Below, one piece after another: positions 1 through 11,790 of a stretch of DNA of 64,000 nucleotides (its first letter is position 1; every line of letters begins with the position of its first letter). This stretch comes from Heterobilharzia americana (Eukaryota > Platyhelminthes > Trematoda > Strigeidida > Schistosomatidae): positions 1,116,001 through 1,180,000 of the forward strand of contig OX104130.1 of the NCBI GenBank assembly GCA_944470555.2, written 5' to 3'. Position numbers and translations under genes: made by a program. The notes under the pieces are model-generated. The model was not told the DNA's origin. It saw only the letters and a list, made by a program, of their open reading frames with translations, and did no database searches.

Positions 1-603
1 ACGCTTGTTATTACCAAAAAGGAATGCAGACACTTTTAGCCACAGACGTGAGAATTGAAGATGGCAGACAAATTTAATTCCAGTTATCTCCTTCGTAAAA
101 CTGTCATTCGTAAACTATTGTTTTTGGGGACGTAATCGATGTGTGTGTGTGTGCGATGATGCATTTCCATTTGCTTGTCTCACTTTTCTCCTACCATATA
201 TATCATCATACACATGAAACTTATAAGTTCAACTGTTCCTATTTGCCTTTGTCCCTGCCTAGTTACTCTTTTTTTTTACTTCTATCCACCTCAAAAGTGT
301 ACCACATCATCAAGCAAATCAGCTTCACAATTAAGTTTTTTAGCTTTTCACTTTGATTGTTACTGCACTTTCCCCGCTTTTATGCATCCAACAACCTTGA
401 TAATGTTGTATTTCAATGGTAATTTAGTGTCTGTGTTTATTTCTTTAAAACTTTCTTTTTTTCAATATTTCGTTTGGTTTTTTTATCGCTTTAGTAATTA
501 ATCTACATATATGTGAGTATACTATCACAAGAAAGCATCCGCAAATACAATAAGACATTTTCATACATTGTGCTTCTCATGATTGGTACACTTCTAAGTA
601 ATA

Positions 604-604
<1 letters not shown>
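1..604. other. AT-rich non-coding DNA
   Basis: No gene recognised. The stretch is T-rich on the plus strand (long pyrimidine runs around 230-500). Its short open frames have low-complexity, Ser/Phe/Leu-rich translations typical of chance reading through such DNA. It ends in a (TA)n tract. Confidence 0.5.

Positions 605-661
<57 letters not shown>
605..661. repeat. (TA)n microsatellite
   Basis: About 28 uninterrupted TA units. The alternating Tyr/Ile translation seen across it is an artefact of the repeat, not a protein. Confidence 0.95.
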
Positions 662-664
<3 letters not shown>

Positions 665-1486
665 GCGATTATTGGGCGTTCACTTAAAAAGTGTGTAGAT
701 CTCAGAGAAGGGTTGGTAAAGTGTTGATTGGTCTTGGCATGTCAACTAAGAAGTGAATACCGGTTGAGTTGTCAAGTAGGTCGTATTGCTATCATGCATT
801 TCTAATGTGAAAGTTGATGGGTTATATTATAAGACCTACAAGATACCCATCTTTAGCTCACAATCGACCTTACATTTCGTTGTACATATTAATCCTGAAG
901 AGACCTTTCTGACACTTTTTTAATCCAAGTATGATTTAATTTGCTACTGATGTTTCTATTTCATACTTTGTTTACTCTCTAAAAGGTCAGCTATTTCAGC
1001 CCGTATACGCCAGTTTTAACCTCCTTTACTGCAGTGTTGTGTGATTTTGATTCGGATGATCACAGATACACTATCCTAGTGACTGTTATTAGGAAATAAA
1101 CCTGGATACAGGTCTGTCCACCAACTACTTCCAACCAACTATAGTCTATCCACTCGAAGCTCTCATATTAAGGTGTTAACTGTCACATATGCGAAATCAT
1201 GACAGAGAAGTCTTAGGTAGCAATATTCCAGGATTCCAGCTGTTTCGCTGTGACTGATGGAGACATATATCGTTCCAGTTTTGTAGACTTGTGTCTCCGA
1301 TTCAGAAACATTGATCAGTGAAAGATAGAGAGAGAGGTAACTATACCTTTAGTTCACCTATGAAACTTCTTGCTTGATTTTAACAAACAACAAATAATTA
1401 AACATTCCCACTACAATTCAAAAGACACTTGAATGAAAAAACGATGCTGCTTTCGATAACTTCTTCAGGTTTTACAGTTAGATGTA
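662..1486. other. unrecognised intergenic DNA
   Basis: Nothing supportable was seen on either strand: no long frame and no match to the repeat families found elsewhere in the window. Confidence 0.4.
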
Positions 1487-2372
1487 TATTATTATTATTA
1501 TTATTTAACCTTGCGCTCCTAGTGAAACACAGAGGTTCACTAGCACGTCACCATTCCATTCCGTTCTCTACAGTCTTTTGAACCTCGCTCCACGACTGAC
1601 CACAAGCTTTCATTTCTTTCTCACGTGATCTTTTCTATGTCACCCTCAGCTGGGACACCCAACTCGTCGTTTCCTTTTTGGATTCCATTCTGGGCTTGGC
1701 CTGGAGTTTGATGTCCGCAATCGGCCTTCATAGTGCATGCCAGATCCATCTCCACTTTTTTCTACTGCATATTTGTTGGGTGATGGGTTCTTGGTTGGTT
1801 TGTTGCCAGCCAGCCAGAGTTGCTTGTTGCTTATTCTTACTATTCTGACCATCTAATCTTCAGTGTCAGTATCGAGTGAGCGTAGGCGGCAGCTGCTGAT
1901 ATGACGAATGTCTGTAGTTTGTTGAAAGTGCGTTTCGTGACGCAACTAGTTTCTGAACCATATAAAAGCACTGACTTGACATTAGTGTTGAAAATCCGGA
2001 TCTGTTCCACATGCTGAGTACAGTAGGTCTACACTGATTTCAGGTTAATGAAAGCCTGTCTTGCCCTTCCGATCCTGGCTTTGACATCCTCGTCCGTGCC
2101 ACCTGTAGTTGAAATGATGCTGCCTAGGTGGGTGTAGGTGGAAGAGACTACTTCCTTTAGATTTCTCCCGTTGATGGTGATTGGTGTTTGCCGTTGATGC
2201 TGTCGTTGGTTGGGTATCTTTATCACCTCCGTCTGCTCTATATTCACTTGAGGTCCCGTCTTCGCTGCCTCACCTCGTCTGTCAACTTGTTAGTTTTCGT
2301 CCATAGATCTTCGAGTTTGTGCAACACTAAACACAGAGCATTGGCAAGATCCAAATCTTCTTCTAGGCTCTT
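1487..2372 (-). mobile_element. 5'-truncated RTE-type LINE, copy 1 (RT C-terminus and 3' end)
   Basis: The minus strand matches the 3' third of the nearly full-length RTE element at 33725-36985. It starts at the region just after the YADD box (near 2340) and runs to the stop codon and an (AAT)n tail at 1487-1505. Recognisable pieces are a frame at 2029-2247 with EQTEVIKIP, then STYTHLGS and GTDEDVKARIGRARQAF (the region behind the RT palm), and a frame at 1646-1852 ending WNPKRKRRVG near the C-terminus. Frameshifts and stops break the frame, so it is dead. Loss of the 5' two thirds is the usual result of incomplete target-primed reverse transcription. No clear target-site duplication was found, partly because the AAT tail hides the 3' boundary. 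Confidence 0.85.
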
Positions 2373-3029
2373 TTCATCAGTTCAACAATATCGAGATTTT
2401 ACTTAGCAGTCTGTGATTAACATTATATAGTTGTAGAAGTCAATTCAAAATATTTTTTGTGAATTTCCAGGATAGTATCAACTGTTACTGGGACTCATTT
2501 AAAAAGTTAATAATCTAAGATATTACACTGAATAGGTAATGCTTTAGGGTAATGGTTTAATGAAACAATAGGAAGGTGTTTATGACAGACAGATGAAACA
2601 AGCAAAGAAAGATGATTTAAGTAATAATAGCTTGATAGATGTTACTCATGCTGGGGAACAAAGTATGTGAAATAAACGGATATGCCAAAGTTATTTCAGA
2701 TTATGGAGATGAAGCAGGTACCTACAGTATGGAATAAGATTATTTAGGGTAGGATAAGAATGATTTTGTGCATCCCAAATAGAACCAAGGTAGTTGCAGT
2801 GACAGTACTTCCTTTTTTGAACGTCTAATTATGATTGTTTGATCCTGAGTACATAAGTATTACCAGGTATCAGTTGTTAAACAGATGGAACTAGTAGAAT
2901 TCAGAGACAAACTATTCAAAGGAACACAAGCACCAATAGACCGTTCACAGTAGTTGCTTCATTTCTGTCTAAACATCAAAGTAACTGATGTCTCTAAAAC
3001 AAAGTGTACGATATTCATATTAAAGTAAC
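2373..3029. other. unrecognised intergenic DNA
   Basis: AT-rich; no coding frame or repeat match recognised. Confidence 0.4.
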
Positions 3030-3334
3030 GGTGAGCACTGTGGTAGATAGTAATTCCATTTTATTCTGTCTATTAGAAATGTCACACAGCGAAACAGTAT
3101 CATATATTGGATAACGTTTCGGATATAATTTATTGTCCATATTCATATGAGGTGACCCCATAACTTCGAGACAGCATTTATGTATTTCTAATTTTCTCTC
3201 TTCTCTGTGATGACAAGGGTAGTCGAATCTTTCACATTTGTGACAGGTGCAGAATCATTTCTGTGGCATATATTTGGTGTTGATTCGATTATCAATCTCT
3301 TCCTCCAACCAAGTCAATTTTTAATACTGTTGCT

Positions 3335-3535
3335 CTATCCCACCCTATTGTGTGATTGTGTGTAACTGCAAGCAACACCTCTAGCCAGGCTTTTTCTAAA
3401 TTTTGTTATCTTATTAGGATCTACTAGTTTTGATTCAGCTAGGCTTCTGTGCCCTGTTATTCTAATCGACCCTGGTCGATTACTTTGACCTATGTATTTG
3501 ACCACGCGATCATTGTAAGAGATTCGGTAAACCAA
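3335..3535 (-). pseudogene. GIY-YIG endonuclease remnant of PLE-A copy 1
   Basis: The 66-codon frame has YIGQS at residues 14-18, the second half of the GIY-YIG core, followed by Arg and His residues in the expected spacing (GHRSLAES). In the sister copies the segment before YIG reads IPCNDCEVK, with two cysteines. Here it reads ISYNDRVVK, so both cysteines, likely zinc ligands in PLE endonucleases, have been replaced. No natural start codon is claimed, because the frame is a piece of a longer polyprotein. In life the domain would nick target DNA to prime reverse transcription. Confidence 0.75.
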
Positions 3536-4049
3536 ATTACTTTGCTTAACTGGATCACTGGGATATTTTAGCCCACAAAGCTTGTTTCAAAACGACTTTG
3601 TTGGGTCAAATGCCACTCTTATTCTAGCCTTATCAAGAATGCTTCGTAACGCTTCCGAGGTAGCTTCTTTGTATGATAACATAGTAGAGGCTTTGTTTTG
3701 TCTCTCAACCTTGTTACAATTATTACTACCATTTTATTATTGTCAGTAGAATTATTAATAATAACCCCCATGTCACTACTACTGCTCGCAGTATTCTTTC
3801 GATATCTTATGAATTTATTGGTAAGTTTAGGTGGGTAATTATTCAGACGCAAGGTATCTTGATGTGTGTAATTTTTGCCACAGATTTTTCGCCTTACGTT
3901 TGCCCAATCTTGCAATCCAATATTGCTACCTCACCTTCATCACTATCTGTCATAGGTAAAGTGGATGCTTACACTATTGAATTTTTGTGTTCCGATTTCA
4001 GCATTGTAACGTGTCATATACATACCGGAATCATGTATTAGGAGTAAGA

Positions 4050-4277
4050 CTAAATATGTGTGACAATAGGGGATATTGGTGATCCCATGGCAACCCTGCC
4101 AGTTTGTATATATATTTTATTATGGAACTCAAAACTGTAGACGTCAGACACAATTGTACTTTTAGCAAAACCAGAAACCGTCAAAGTTTGCATATCTTTC
4201 GTGTATATGGACGGTATCCTCTTTAGTGTTATTGCTTGTATTACACCGTTGTTGACTGAACCAGTCTCTGTCGGCAT
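4050..4277 (-). pseudogene. reverse transcriptase fragment of PLE-A copy 1
   Basis: The 75-codon frame carries, near its C-terminal end, the stretch IQTGRVAMGSPISPIV. This corresponds to the PLE RT motif usually seen as QxxGxAMGSPLSP. The preceding residues (SFEFHNKIY) also fit the PLE palm. The catalytic DD motif, which should follow downstream, is not visible in this frame, consistent with decay. It is the most upstream part of the element that survives. Confidence 0.75.
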
Positions 4278-4279
4278 AT

Positions 4280-4395
4280 CGGCTCCTTTGCGGATGCCTC
4301 GATATTACCTGTGTTTTAATAATGTATAGTAATGATGGGCAGTGGCTAGCAGTGGAATCCTATTTCTTGGCAGCCTACAGATTGTCTAAACGCAC
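4280..4395 (-). repeat. SINE-like family A fragment
   Basis: The minus strand shows the 3' part of the family A unit: a degenerate copy of the segment that reads roughly ATTCCACTGCTAGCCACT in better copies, then the 3' end motif near 4290-4310 (plus strand gcggatgcctcgatatta). The hammerhead core is not intact here. Confidence 0.6.
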
Positions 4396-4799
4396 TGATG
4401 ACCATTTTTGCTGCCCAGGAAAGTAATTTCTGCGCACTTGTAGCAATGGCTTTCCGTTTGTCAATTTTCGTTTAATGGTGACACAAAAACGTTCAGTACT
4501 GATCTGCAACATCGTTTACATAGGTGGAAATGTATATCCGGATAATTCCATTAAAAATTTATGGCACAGAAAACGAACCCTTCGTTTCTGTGATAACAGT
4601 TCAAAGGGGGCCTTCCAAATGACATCCTATCGGATCCCAGCTAGAGCAGTCCACAGAAAGATTTACACAAGTGGTCTTTGCAAGTCTTTCAGCAGTCGGT
4701 CAATGTTAACTCAACCCGAGACTTAAGGATAGCCTTCCTAATCTTAGTTTCTATTCTTCCATCCTTACTATCCCAGTGTAACAAGTTACATAGTGAATG

Positions 4800-5065
4800 T
4801 GATTAGGCAGGTGAGTCTACAGATACTAGATAGTTTACAAGTTTGGTTAGAAAAGCGTTGAGTGAAAGTGGTGAAAAGTTCTATCCCACAGGATCTAGTA
4901 AACACAATGTATCACAGAGATGCTAATAAAGCTTTTAATGCTGTACATCGTGTACCAAAAATAGTACCACGTATAGGTCACCAGCATCTGCTCAACATAG
5001 CTGAAGCTGTCACGATAAGACTCATCAAACCAGAAAGTGTGCATTCAGAAAAATCATGTTCTTAC
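4800..5065 (+). pseudogene. PLE endonuclease C-terminal fragment
   Basis: A plus-strand frame (4862-5092, 76 codons) contains AVHRVPKIVPRIGHQHLLN followed by IAEAVTIRLIKPE. The spacing of a short hydrophobic strand, a variable linker, then an AEAxxIRxxKP motif is that of the region behind the GIY-YIG core in PLEs. The preceding codons (VWLEKR, one stop, VKVVKSSIPQDLV) also fit. The sequence upstream at 4475-4726 may belong to the same element, but I could not place it. This belongs to a different PLE family from the copy just to its left. Confidence 0.5.
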
Positions 5066-7380
5066 GTTATTTCTTCCTTTACTTTATATTAACCAAAGTC
5101 CACTCCTCTGTCTTCTTTATTTGTTGTCTTTTCTTTTACTATCCATCAAACTCTGCATTCGTATGTATACATTATTTTAGTTTTGAAAAATTTAAAACAA
5201 AAATACAGTTAACCAACTGTCACCGAAACCACATGGCACTTTGAAACTACATTCCAACCAAATCTGGCTTATTTTTACACTGTATAGTTGCATTTTATGC
5301 TGGTAGAAGCTTATGAGAACACTTATCAAAACGAATGTTCTTCGTTGAGATTGTTGCTTTTGTTAGTGTTATTGGAGTCACTTGAGACACTAGTCACTTG
5401 TACAGATATGTTTTGATGCAATGCAAGTAAATGTAAGGACAGGATTATTCATTCAATTTTAAAAATCCTCTTTAGAAAACAATCTTACTTATATTTCTGC
5501 ATAAATGATCCAGCAACTTGCCCTGATGAAGCTGTGTGTGACTGGTAGCTTCTTTGATTTTAGTGCCACTGACCGCATACGTTTTACGATTTACTGTTTC
5601 TCTGCCTGACCTCTGGACCTGTATTTTTCTGTCCATTTTCTTATTGGTTGGTAGACTGGGTCTATGTTTATGGTAATTCTTGCTGGCTGACCTAATACCA
5701 AGCTTCTATGAATTCACTGGTATTCTTTGTGTTTCCACTGTCTAAGATCTTAACATTTTGAGGACCGAATTCATATTTATAATTGTCCATATGCAGTGAC
5801 ATACATGATGTAATACCGGGAAATGTGCGCTTATTTCAAGTGTTAGAAATGCCCCAAAAACCGAGCACTGACTCCATTGTAAGACAGTCGTAAAACTTAA
5901 GAAGATGAAACAGCAATTTGACTAAATTGAGGTTGCAGAAAAGAACGGTGTTACTAATAATTCGTTGCGTAAAGATGAAGCATTTAGATAGATACACATA
6001 AAAAAGAGGGTACGTATTTAGAAATGGAAATTTAAATCAACATCGATGAATGTATCTAGTTTTCTGATTAAACTTCCACAGTCATCACTTCAGAAACACC
6101 TAATAGTGATCATCATTCTTCACAGTCAGTCTTCGTGAAAAGTGGAATTAAAACCCGCGGGAAAAAGTGTTTGAAAAAAACACTAAGGGCATTAGGCGGA
6201 AAATATTGAAGTGGAAGATTCAAACAAGTTGACAGATAGTGTTAATTCCGATTAGATTCTGAAAGCTGATTCACGGATAACTAACGCCTTGTTCACTATA
6301 CTGTAGATGTCGAATAAGCTTTAGAAAAATATTTTTTCCAGCATCTGGTAACAAAGTAAAGTTTCACAGTGACATGTGCAGTCATTGGACAGAACTCTGT
6401 CTAGGTTATGCGAACATTTTCTGTCTAGTTACTTGCCCAATACCTTAGCTGATGGCACCTAATTCACTTTATAATAAGAGCAGTCACCTACCTATAAAGA
6501 GTATTAGACTCCAGCTGGGATGAAGATCGCGTCATTCTTCAAATATCTAGAGACCTGTGAGAACAATACTACGACTAGACAGTGATGACTTAAAACTGAT
6601 AAGCTGACAGAAAATCACAGTTTCTAGCTTGGAGAAGCTCAAAAGCTTTTGTGACAGGACGTTTTCTCCGATATTTATTCGAATTCCTTGGACCGTTTGT
6701 AAGCTGTAAGTAAGAAAGTTGAGGATAAGTCAGCATCGCTGGCCGCCAGGTTACCAACATGGTGCTTCCGTCATCGGCCTGTGAGATTCAACTACTTGGC
6801 TTATATTAATATATACATCCAGTGGCCAACTAGTTTACTTCAACCAATTTGACTAGTAGTTGATTATGATCTGAAAAATTGGTGGTTCGGCTCTGTAGTG
6901 ATTAGAACTAGTTTTGTTAACTTTGTGTTTCTTTATTTTTATCAGTGTCAGGAATTACACAGCTGGCAATCTGTGTTTTTTAATAAGTTCACTTGAATCG
7001 TTTCATATTGAAATCTTTGCTTGTACTTTACAAGAGATAACCTCATGAGAGGAAAATGTTTAATCTGTGATACTGTCAGCAGACGACTGAACTGTCTAAA
7101 CAAAATATCACAAAACCCAGTCATGATCTCACTCTTTCATACCGTAGATTCATGACTTCGTTCATTAATTGTTAGTAGTTGTGATGTTAGATTTAACCGA
7201 AGTCACAACTAGATAAAAAACATTCTTAAAGCCACTGTCTTCAAAAACATATGTTGGCCACTAGAAACAGTGGTCATGGGGAAAATTCAAATTTATTGAA
7301 GTAGTGACCAGATTGTTAGAAATAATTGACATGAATTTCTAGTCTATTGGCACTCGTTAACAGGGTGCATTTGCATCTCA
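5066..7380. other. unrecognised intergenic DNA
   Basis: A 2.3-kb AT-rich stretch without a supportable gene. The short frame at 5056-5244 is hydrophobic and Phe-rich but has no start context or splice evidence. Confidence 0.4.
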
Positions 7381-7510
7381 ATGAAAATGATACCCTTTGA
7401 GAGATTCGAAACCGCGTCACCCAGTGCTACATTTAACATTGAGTCATTCCGGCCACGGATGATCCTCTGCAGGACTGGATTAAATACAGTGACTAACTAC
7501 TGGAGATCAG
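7381..7510 (-). repeat. possible tRNA-derived repeat fragment (family C)
   Basis: A degenerate minus-strand tRNA-like B-box region (plus strand gagattcgaaaccgcgtcac) with flanking wording shared loosely with 24400-24500 and 37085-37165. The match is weak. Confidence 0.3.
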
Positions 7511-7671
7511 TCGACTTCATGTTATTTATTTGTGAGTGCTGACTGAATTCTAACGATTGAACACTCATTTATGTTGATACAAATCCAAAATAACACCTTT
7601 TCCTGTATTTAGAGGTCAACATCAGACTCTTAAATCAACTCAGATTGAATATACACTGTAGATAGGTGATC

Positions 7672-7932
7672 CGCGACGGACATTGGCTAGCAGTGGAGTC
7701 CCGAACGCTTGTTTCGTCTTATTTGGCAGTCGTCAGCTGTATGCACCTTCCTTTCAGTGAGTGATGTCATCTCCATTGAGACTGGAACCCAGGAGAAATC
7801 ACTTCAAATCCCAGAGCAAAAAGTGCGTTCTGGATTTCACTGCTAGCCACTTTCCACCATGGATATGAAATTTGAAAATACCGGAGTATTGAAGCATTTG
7901 CACAGAAGCTCATATGCCAATGAAGAATCATC
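7672..7932. repeat. inverted pair of family A SINE-like copies
   Basis: The left half is a minus-strand copy. Read on that strand it has CAGCTGACGA, a GACGAAAC box, then CTCCACTGCTAGCC. The right half (from about 7790) is a plus-strand copy with CTGGATTTCACTGCTAGCCA and the 3' end motif near 7880-7925. The two meet tail-out around a shared tRNA-like promoter region. The minus hammerhead has valid core residues (CTGACGA and GAAA), but its helix II closing pair is lost. Confidence 0.7.
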
Positions 7933-9117
7933 ATTTTAGTTCACTCACTGATGGAACTTCATAAGCTGTGACATCACATATTGTAGACAGGTAACTTTGT
8001 TGCAGAAAATGTCAAAGTTTTTGTTGAACAAAGAGAAGCAGAGTGATAAATTACCGTAGAAACTGTACTTGACTTCTTTGTAGTTCAGCTTAACGAACTA
8101 ATAACGCACGTTGGCGTAGTACATGTGGGAGAGAGGGAAAAACATGAACGGTGTGTGTTGAGTCGGTGTTTTACCTTCCTGCACGTTGGCGAATAGTCCT
8201 AGCAGTGTTTAAGTCCTTAAGTTTTACAAATGTAAAGGAAAAGACACTTCACGAGTTTATTTTTCAATTGGAATGACACATGATAAACAAAAAGGTTTCG
8301 ACAAAGGCTAAATATACACAAACTTAATTTTTATTAAATAACTGAAGTATTGGCATGCAATACAGAGGTAGTAATTTATTCCATGCCAGTGGGCATGGAG
8401 TATCATAGAGTATCATAGCCTTATTATGAATCCTTACCATACTATAATACATAGGCAGTAACCAGAGAACTGGTTAGTTAGAAGACACTTAGATATGGAA
8501 GTTGATTTATCGACGTATCTGTGTAACACAGATAGGATTCTACAAGTATAGGTTTTAGAAAATGAATTGAACAAACTTGACTCATGATAAACAATCACGT
8601 TTCCGATGTCGATGATCTAAAGTTAGATGAACTAGATTTATCTATTTTTACTAATTTGAATGTCAGTTTCTTTTTTGAGTACACTGTGAACAAATGACAG
8701 GTGTGCCACTGAATATTCCACTCCAGATAATTTCTGTGAGACAGGTGTTACAAAAAATACATAAAAAAATCAGTTGTAAACAGTTTATACAAGTTGTTAT
8801 TTTATCAGAACTTTCAACCGATGAACAGGTTTTTAATATCAACTGAATCCTATACAGCATGAAGGTTGTTCGTTTGACAGGCAAAGGGATAGGTTTCTGT
8901 ATATTGACTGAGACAACAAGAGAACTATGGTAAAAGAACATTTTTCCAAGGAGTATCAGCCGATATAACTTCCAGACATTTCATTGGTAGCTAAAGTTGT
9001 TTAAAGTTTCAGCGCTATAGCTTACTAATTTCCTTCGTTCGTTGGACTGAATTGATCATCTACAATGGACATATAGGCTCATGTTGGATGCCTCCAAATA
9101 TCCACCGTTTTCAATTT
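7933..9117. other. unrecognised intergenic DNA
   Basis: Contains a 92-codon minus frame (8663-8941) rich in Cys, Ile and Ser, with no recognisable domain. It has several TGxxC-like cysteines, but no splice sites or start context support it, and I do not call it a gene. Confidence 0.4.
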
Positions 9118-9425
9118 TCATAAAATAATAACGGACCTTGGCTAGTACTAGGATGCAAGACGTGCGTTTCATCCGATTTGAGACTCGTTGACTGGATACT
9201 AATGGCCAGTGGATGAGGCTCTGGGATTTTAATCGATTGGTCCTGTGTTCGAGTTCTAGTGGGAACAACATCACTTACTGGGAGGGACCTACATTCAACT
9301 GAGTCCAAAAGTGAAAGAAATACGCGTTCTAGATTTTACTGCTTGCCATGATCCATTGTTAACATACAAATTGGAAGTAGCAGCAATATTAAGGCATCTG
9401 CGTATGAGCCTTTAATAGAAGTAAC
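9118..9425. repeat. inverted pair of family A SINE-like copies
   Basis: Left, minus strand: a degenerate hammerhead region followed by the TAGTACTAGCC variant of the family tail. Right, plus strand: a tRNA-like B box (gtgttcgagttctagtggg near 9245), a degenerate hammerhead, then CTAGATTTTACTGCTTGCCA and the 3' end motif near 9380-9410. The arrangement is the same as at 7672-7932. Confidence 0.65.
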
Positions 9426-11270
9426 CATTTTGGTGAATTCATTTGCGCTGCTGCAAATTCGTGGAATAAACAAAACATTTGAAAATACTTTCTAGTCATT
9501 TTTCAAACCACATTAGATAATAAAGACCAAAATAAGTGATACAGACAGAGTTTGAAGAGAAAGAGATAGACTAAAAAATGAAATTTAATTCTTTAATAAG
9601 GGCACAGTTTAAAATCACCAATCCTTTATGATGTTCACAGTGAAGAACGGAGTTCTGGACACTTCTTTCGTAAACACATTAACTATCTAAACACTTAAAC
9701 TGGAAGTACTTCACCTATGTTCACATGTCCAGTTGTCATCACTTTTGGATGACCTGGTGGCAATTTAAATAAAGTCTTGAAAGATTCTTCAGGAAGTTCG
9801 ATGTGTTCTGGGCTTGCCAAATGTTACTTTGGAGAACTGAAGATACATTTTTGTTCATGGTTTTAATTCAAGCCTGGAACGTTTTTCAAGCTGGTGCCCA
9901 GTACAGCAGATGTACTCATCTCCTTGTGATCAAGTGAGACGATATATAGACAGTGACGTGGTTGAATACTTTAGCTTGTTACTTTGCTTACTGACGCATA
10001 GGTTTCTGTCTGAAGGATATGGCTCTGAAACTGGCGGTAAAAGAGGTTATGCCTGGGATTTTGGGTGCTGTATCATAAGAATATTGTGCCATTCTCACGC
10101 TTGAATTTGAGGCCCAACAACAAAGTCTAATTGAGAACATGGTGTATGCATTTGCCGTACATTTTGATGATTGTTTACCATCGACGCGAACATCTTCCTA
10201 TCTAACTGAATGACTGTGAATTTAGTTGGACCAAACACAGGTTTCCTTCTACACTGCAGCTATTACGCACTATTGAAGCTTAGTCAATATGCAGATGGAA
10301 GCCGAAATTGAGTGTTGTAAACCAAGCTTTTAACCGACCATCATTATAAGCCTATTAACATTGCAAGTCGTCACAACTAACTAGCATTTCTTATAGCTTG
10401 TGTTGAGAATTATTGATTGCTTCACAAATATTGAATTTTTGATCATTAAATGTGCACACTACTTGATTATTCACATATGGTTGTACAGACTCTGTGAATG
10501 ACACCATTGAAAATAAAATTGTCTTCTGAAGTCTTCTCGTTTTATGACTTAATGGGAATAAATATCCAAGTTAACTACAGGGGAAATCTTACTTATTAGT
10601 TCTTCAGTTCATCGCCTATGGCACCTTCCATGAAAAAAAATTTCACTTCTTGAATGATTAAATAAATTGAATGTATCTTTCTGCATCAGGATGTACAACT
10701 TCAAAATTTGGAAGGTGCCTATACCAAGTAGGATTTGTGAACATGAATATCTGAACTGAATTATCTTTTCCTTTTTTGACGTCGGATACAAAGGTTGGGG
10801 GAATCTCCAGTTTGGCTCTGTTTCTAGAGTAGATATGTCAAAATTATGAGTACTATTTTAGGGTTTTCAGGCGTGATATAGGGTAGTAAGCTGAGAGGGT
10901 GCCAAGAGGTGAACTCTTAGCCAAGCCATCTATTTGCCTGTAGATTTCGTTTTTAAACTTGAAGTACACTTTGCAAGTAGACCTAAGCAGATAGTCTTTT
11001 AACCACTGATTAGGGATGGGAATTCCTGTGTTATGGGAAAAATGAAGTCACAGAGGAAATAAATGGTTTGTATATGTGAGACATTTAAAATGAGGAGGCG
11101 ATATCCAGAGATACTTTCTTTTTAACAAGATGGCATTCTTGATGAAATCAACGAAGTGAAATTTGACACACTGCATTTCCAACACTCCTTCTTCCTCACT
11201 TCAAGTGTCTCTATGAACCACTTCAGGACTGAATAGTGTGCAGAAGTATTCCTATCTAAAATTGGATGCA
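9426..11270. other. unrecognised intergenic DNA
   Basis: No gene or repeat recognised in 1.8 kb of AT-rich sequence. Short frames (for example 9910-10104 plus and 10609-10791 minus) show no family signature. Confidence 0.4.
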
Positions 11271-11274
11271 TGGT

Positions 11275-11420
11275 GCTATCAGGCAGTGGGAGCACTGGGC
11301 AGCCGTTTCATTCTAGTATAGGACTCCTCAGCAGTCTATACTGACGATCCCGCTGGGGATCAAACCTATCACCTCCAGGTTTCGCTGCCAGTGCGTTACT
11401 ATAATGAATACCAACCTGAA
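11275..11420 (-). repeat. SINE-like family B copy with hammerhead-like fold
   Basis: On the minus strand it reads ACTG-CTGAGGA (11335-11325), a short stem-loop, GAAA (11309-11306), a GC-rich element and CAGT (11297-11294). The tRNA-like region on its 5' side lies near 11345-11400. The core matches the hammerhead consensus, whose seventh position is free, but the cleavage triplet is GCC and helix II is weakened. It is probably inactive. Confidence 0.65.
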
Positions 11421-11594
11421 GTCAATAAATTCATTCAAAACTCAAAACTGAATTAATGTAGTGCTCACTGATGACTAGCTTTGGGAGGTGATTCCTGAAA
11501 TTCCAATAGAAAGTCGTGAGCAGTGTGGCCAACCAAGTCGGACATGAGGACAGTTACGTAATGACTGTAGAGGATGGAAGTTATACTATACCAT

Positions 11595-11790
11595 GAACTT
11601 ACAGGAAATATGGACCACTGGATTCCAACCCAGTGGCTCAATCGTAACATGCTGGCCACGGAATCTGAAGTTTGTGTGTTCGATCCCAGGTGGGGTTATG
11701 GGTGCTCACTGCTGTGCAGTGGTCTCGTGTTTTCGAAAATTTTCCAACCGATGTCAGTTCACTATGAATACCAATTGAAATCCAGTTTAC
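11595..11790 (+). repeat. SINE-like family B copy
   Basis: The plus strand has a tRNA-like head with A-box-like GTGGCTCAATCGTAAC and B-box-like GTGTTCGATCCCA, then ATGGGTGCTCACTGCTG. It ends in the family body gatgtcagttcactatgaat and CAATTGAAATCC. The hammerhead-like segment is largely deleted. The spurious frames across it (11574-11879) are shadows. Confidence 0.7.

Larger units (their letters stand above)
3030..4278 (-). mobile_element. Penelope-like element PLE-A, copy 1 (RT C-terminal part to GIY-YIG endonuclease and 3' end)
   Basis: Read on the minus strand, the element begins inside the reverse transcriptase at a frame (4050-4277) with QTGRVAMGSPISPI, the conserved PLE RT motif. It continues with HKNS and VAILDCKI (about 3915-4000, partly in another frame) and a basic linker (3619-3915, NNYPPKLTNKFIRYRKN). 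It ends in the GIY-YIG endonuclease (3335-3535, YIGQS). The terminal 300 bp (3030-3330) are closely similar to the end of the PLE at 31120-32362. The frame is broken in at least three places. The upstream RT is missing, so this is a 5'-truncated dead copy. A family A SINE fragment abuts its right end. Confidence 0.85.

Noticed and set aside
513..698. Frame with alternating Tyr-Ile residues
   Set aside because: Produced by the (TA)n microsatellite.
5525..5560. CTGATGAAGC motif as another hammerhead
   Set aside because: No GAAA box or complementary helices at the needed spacing.
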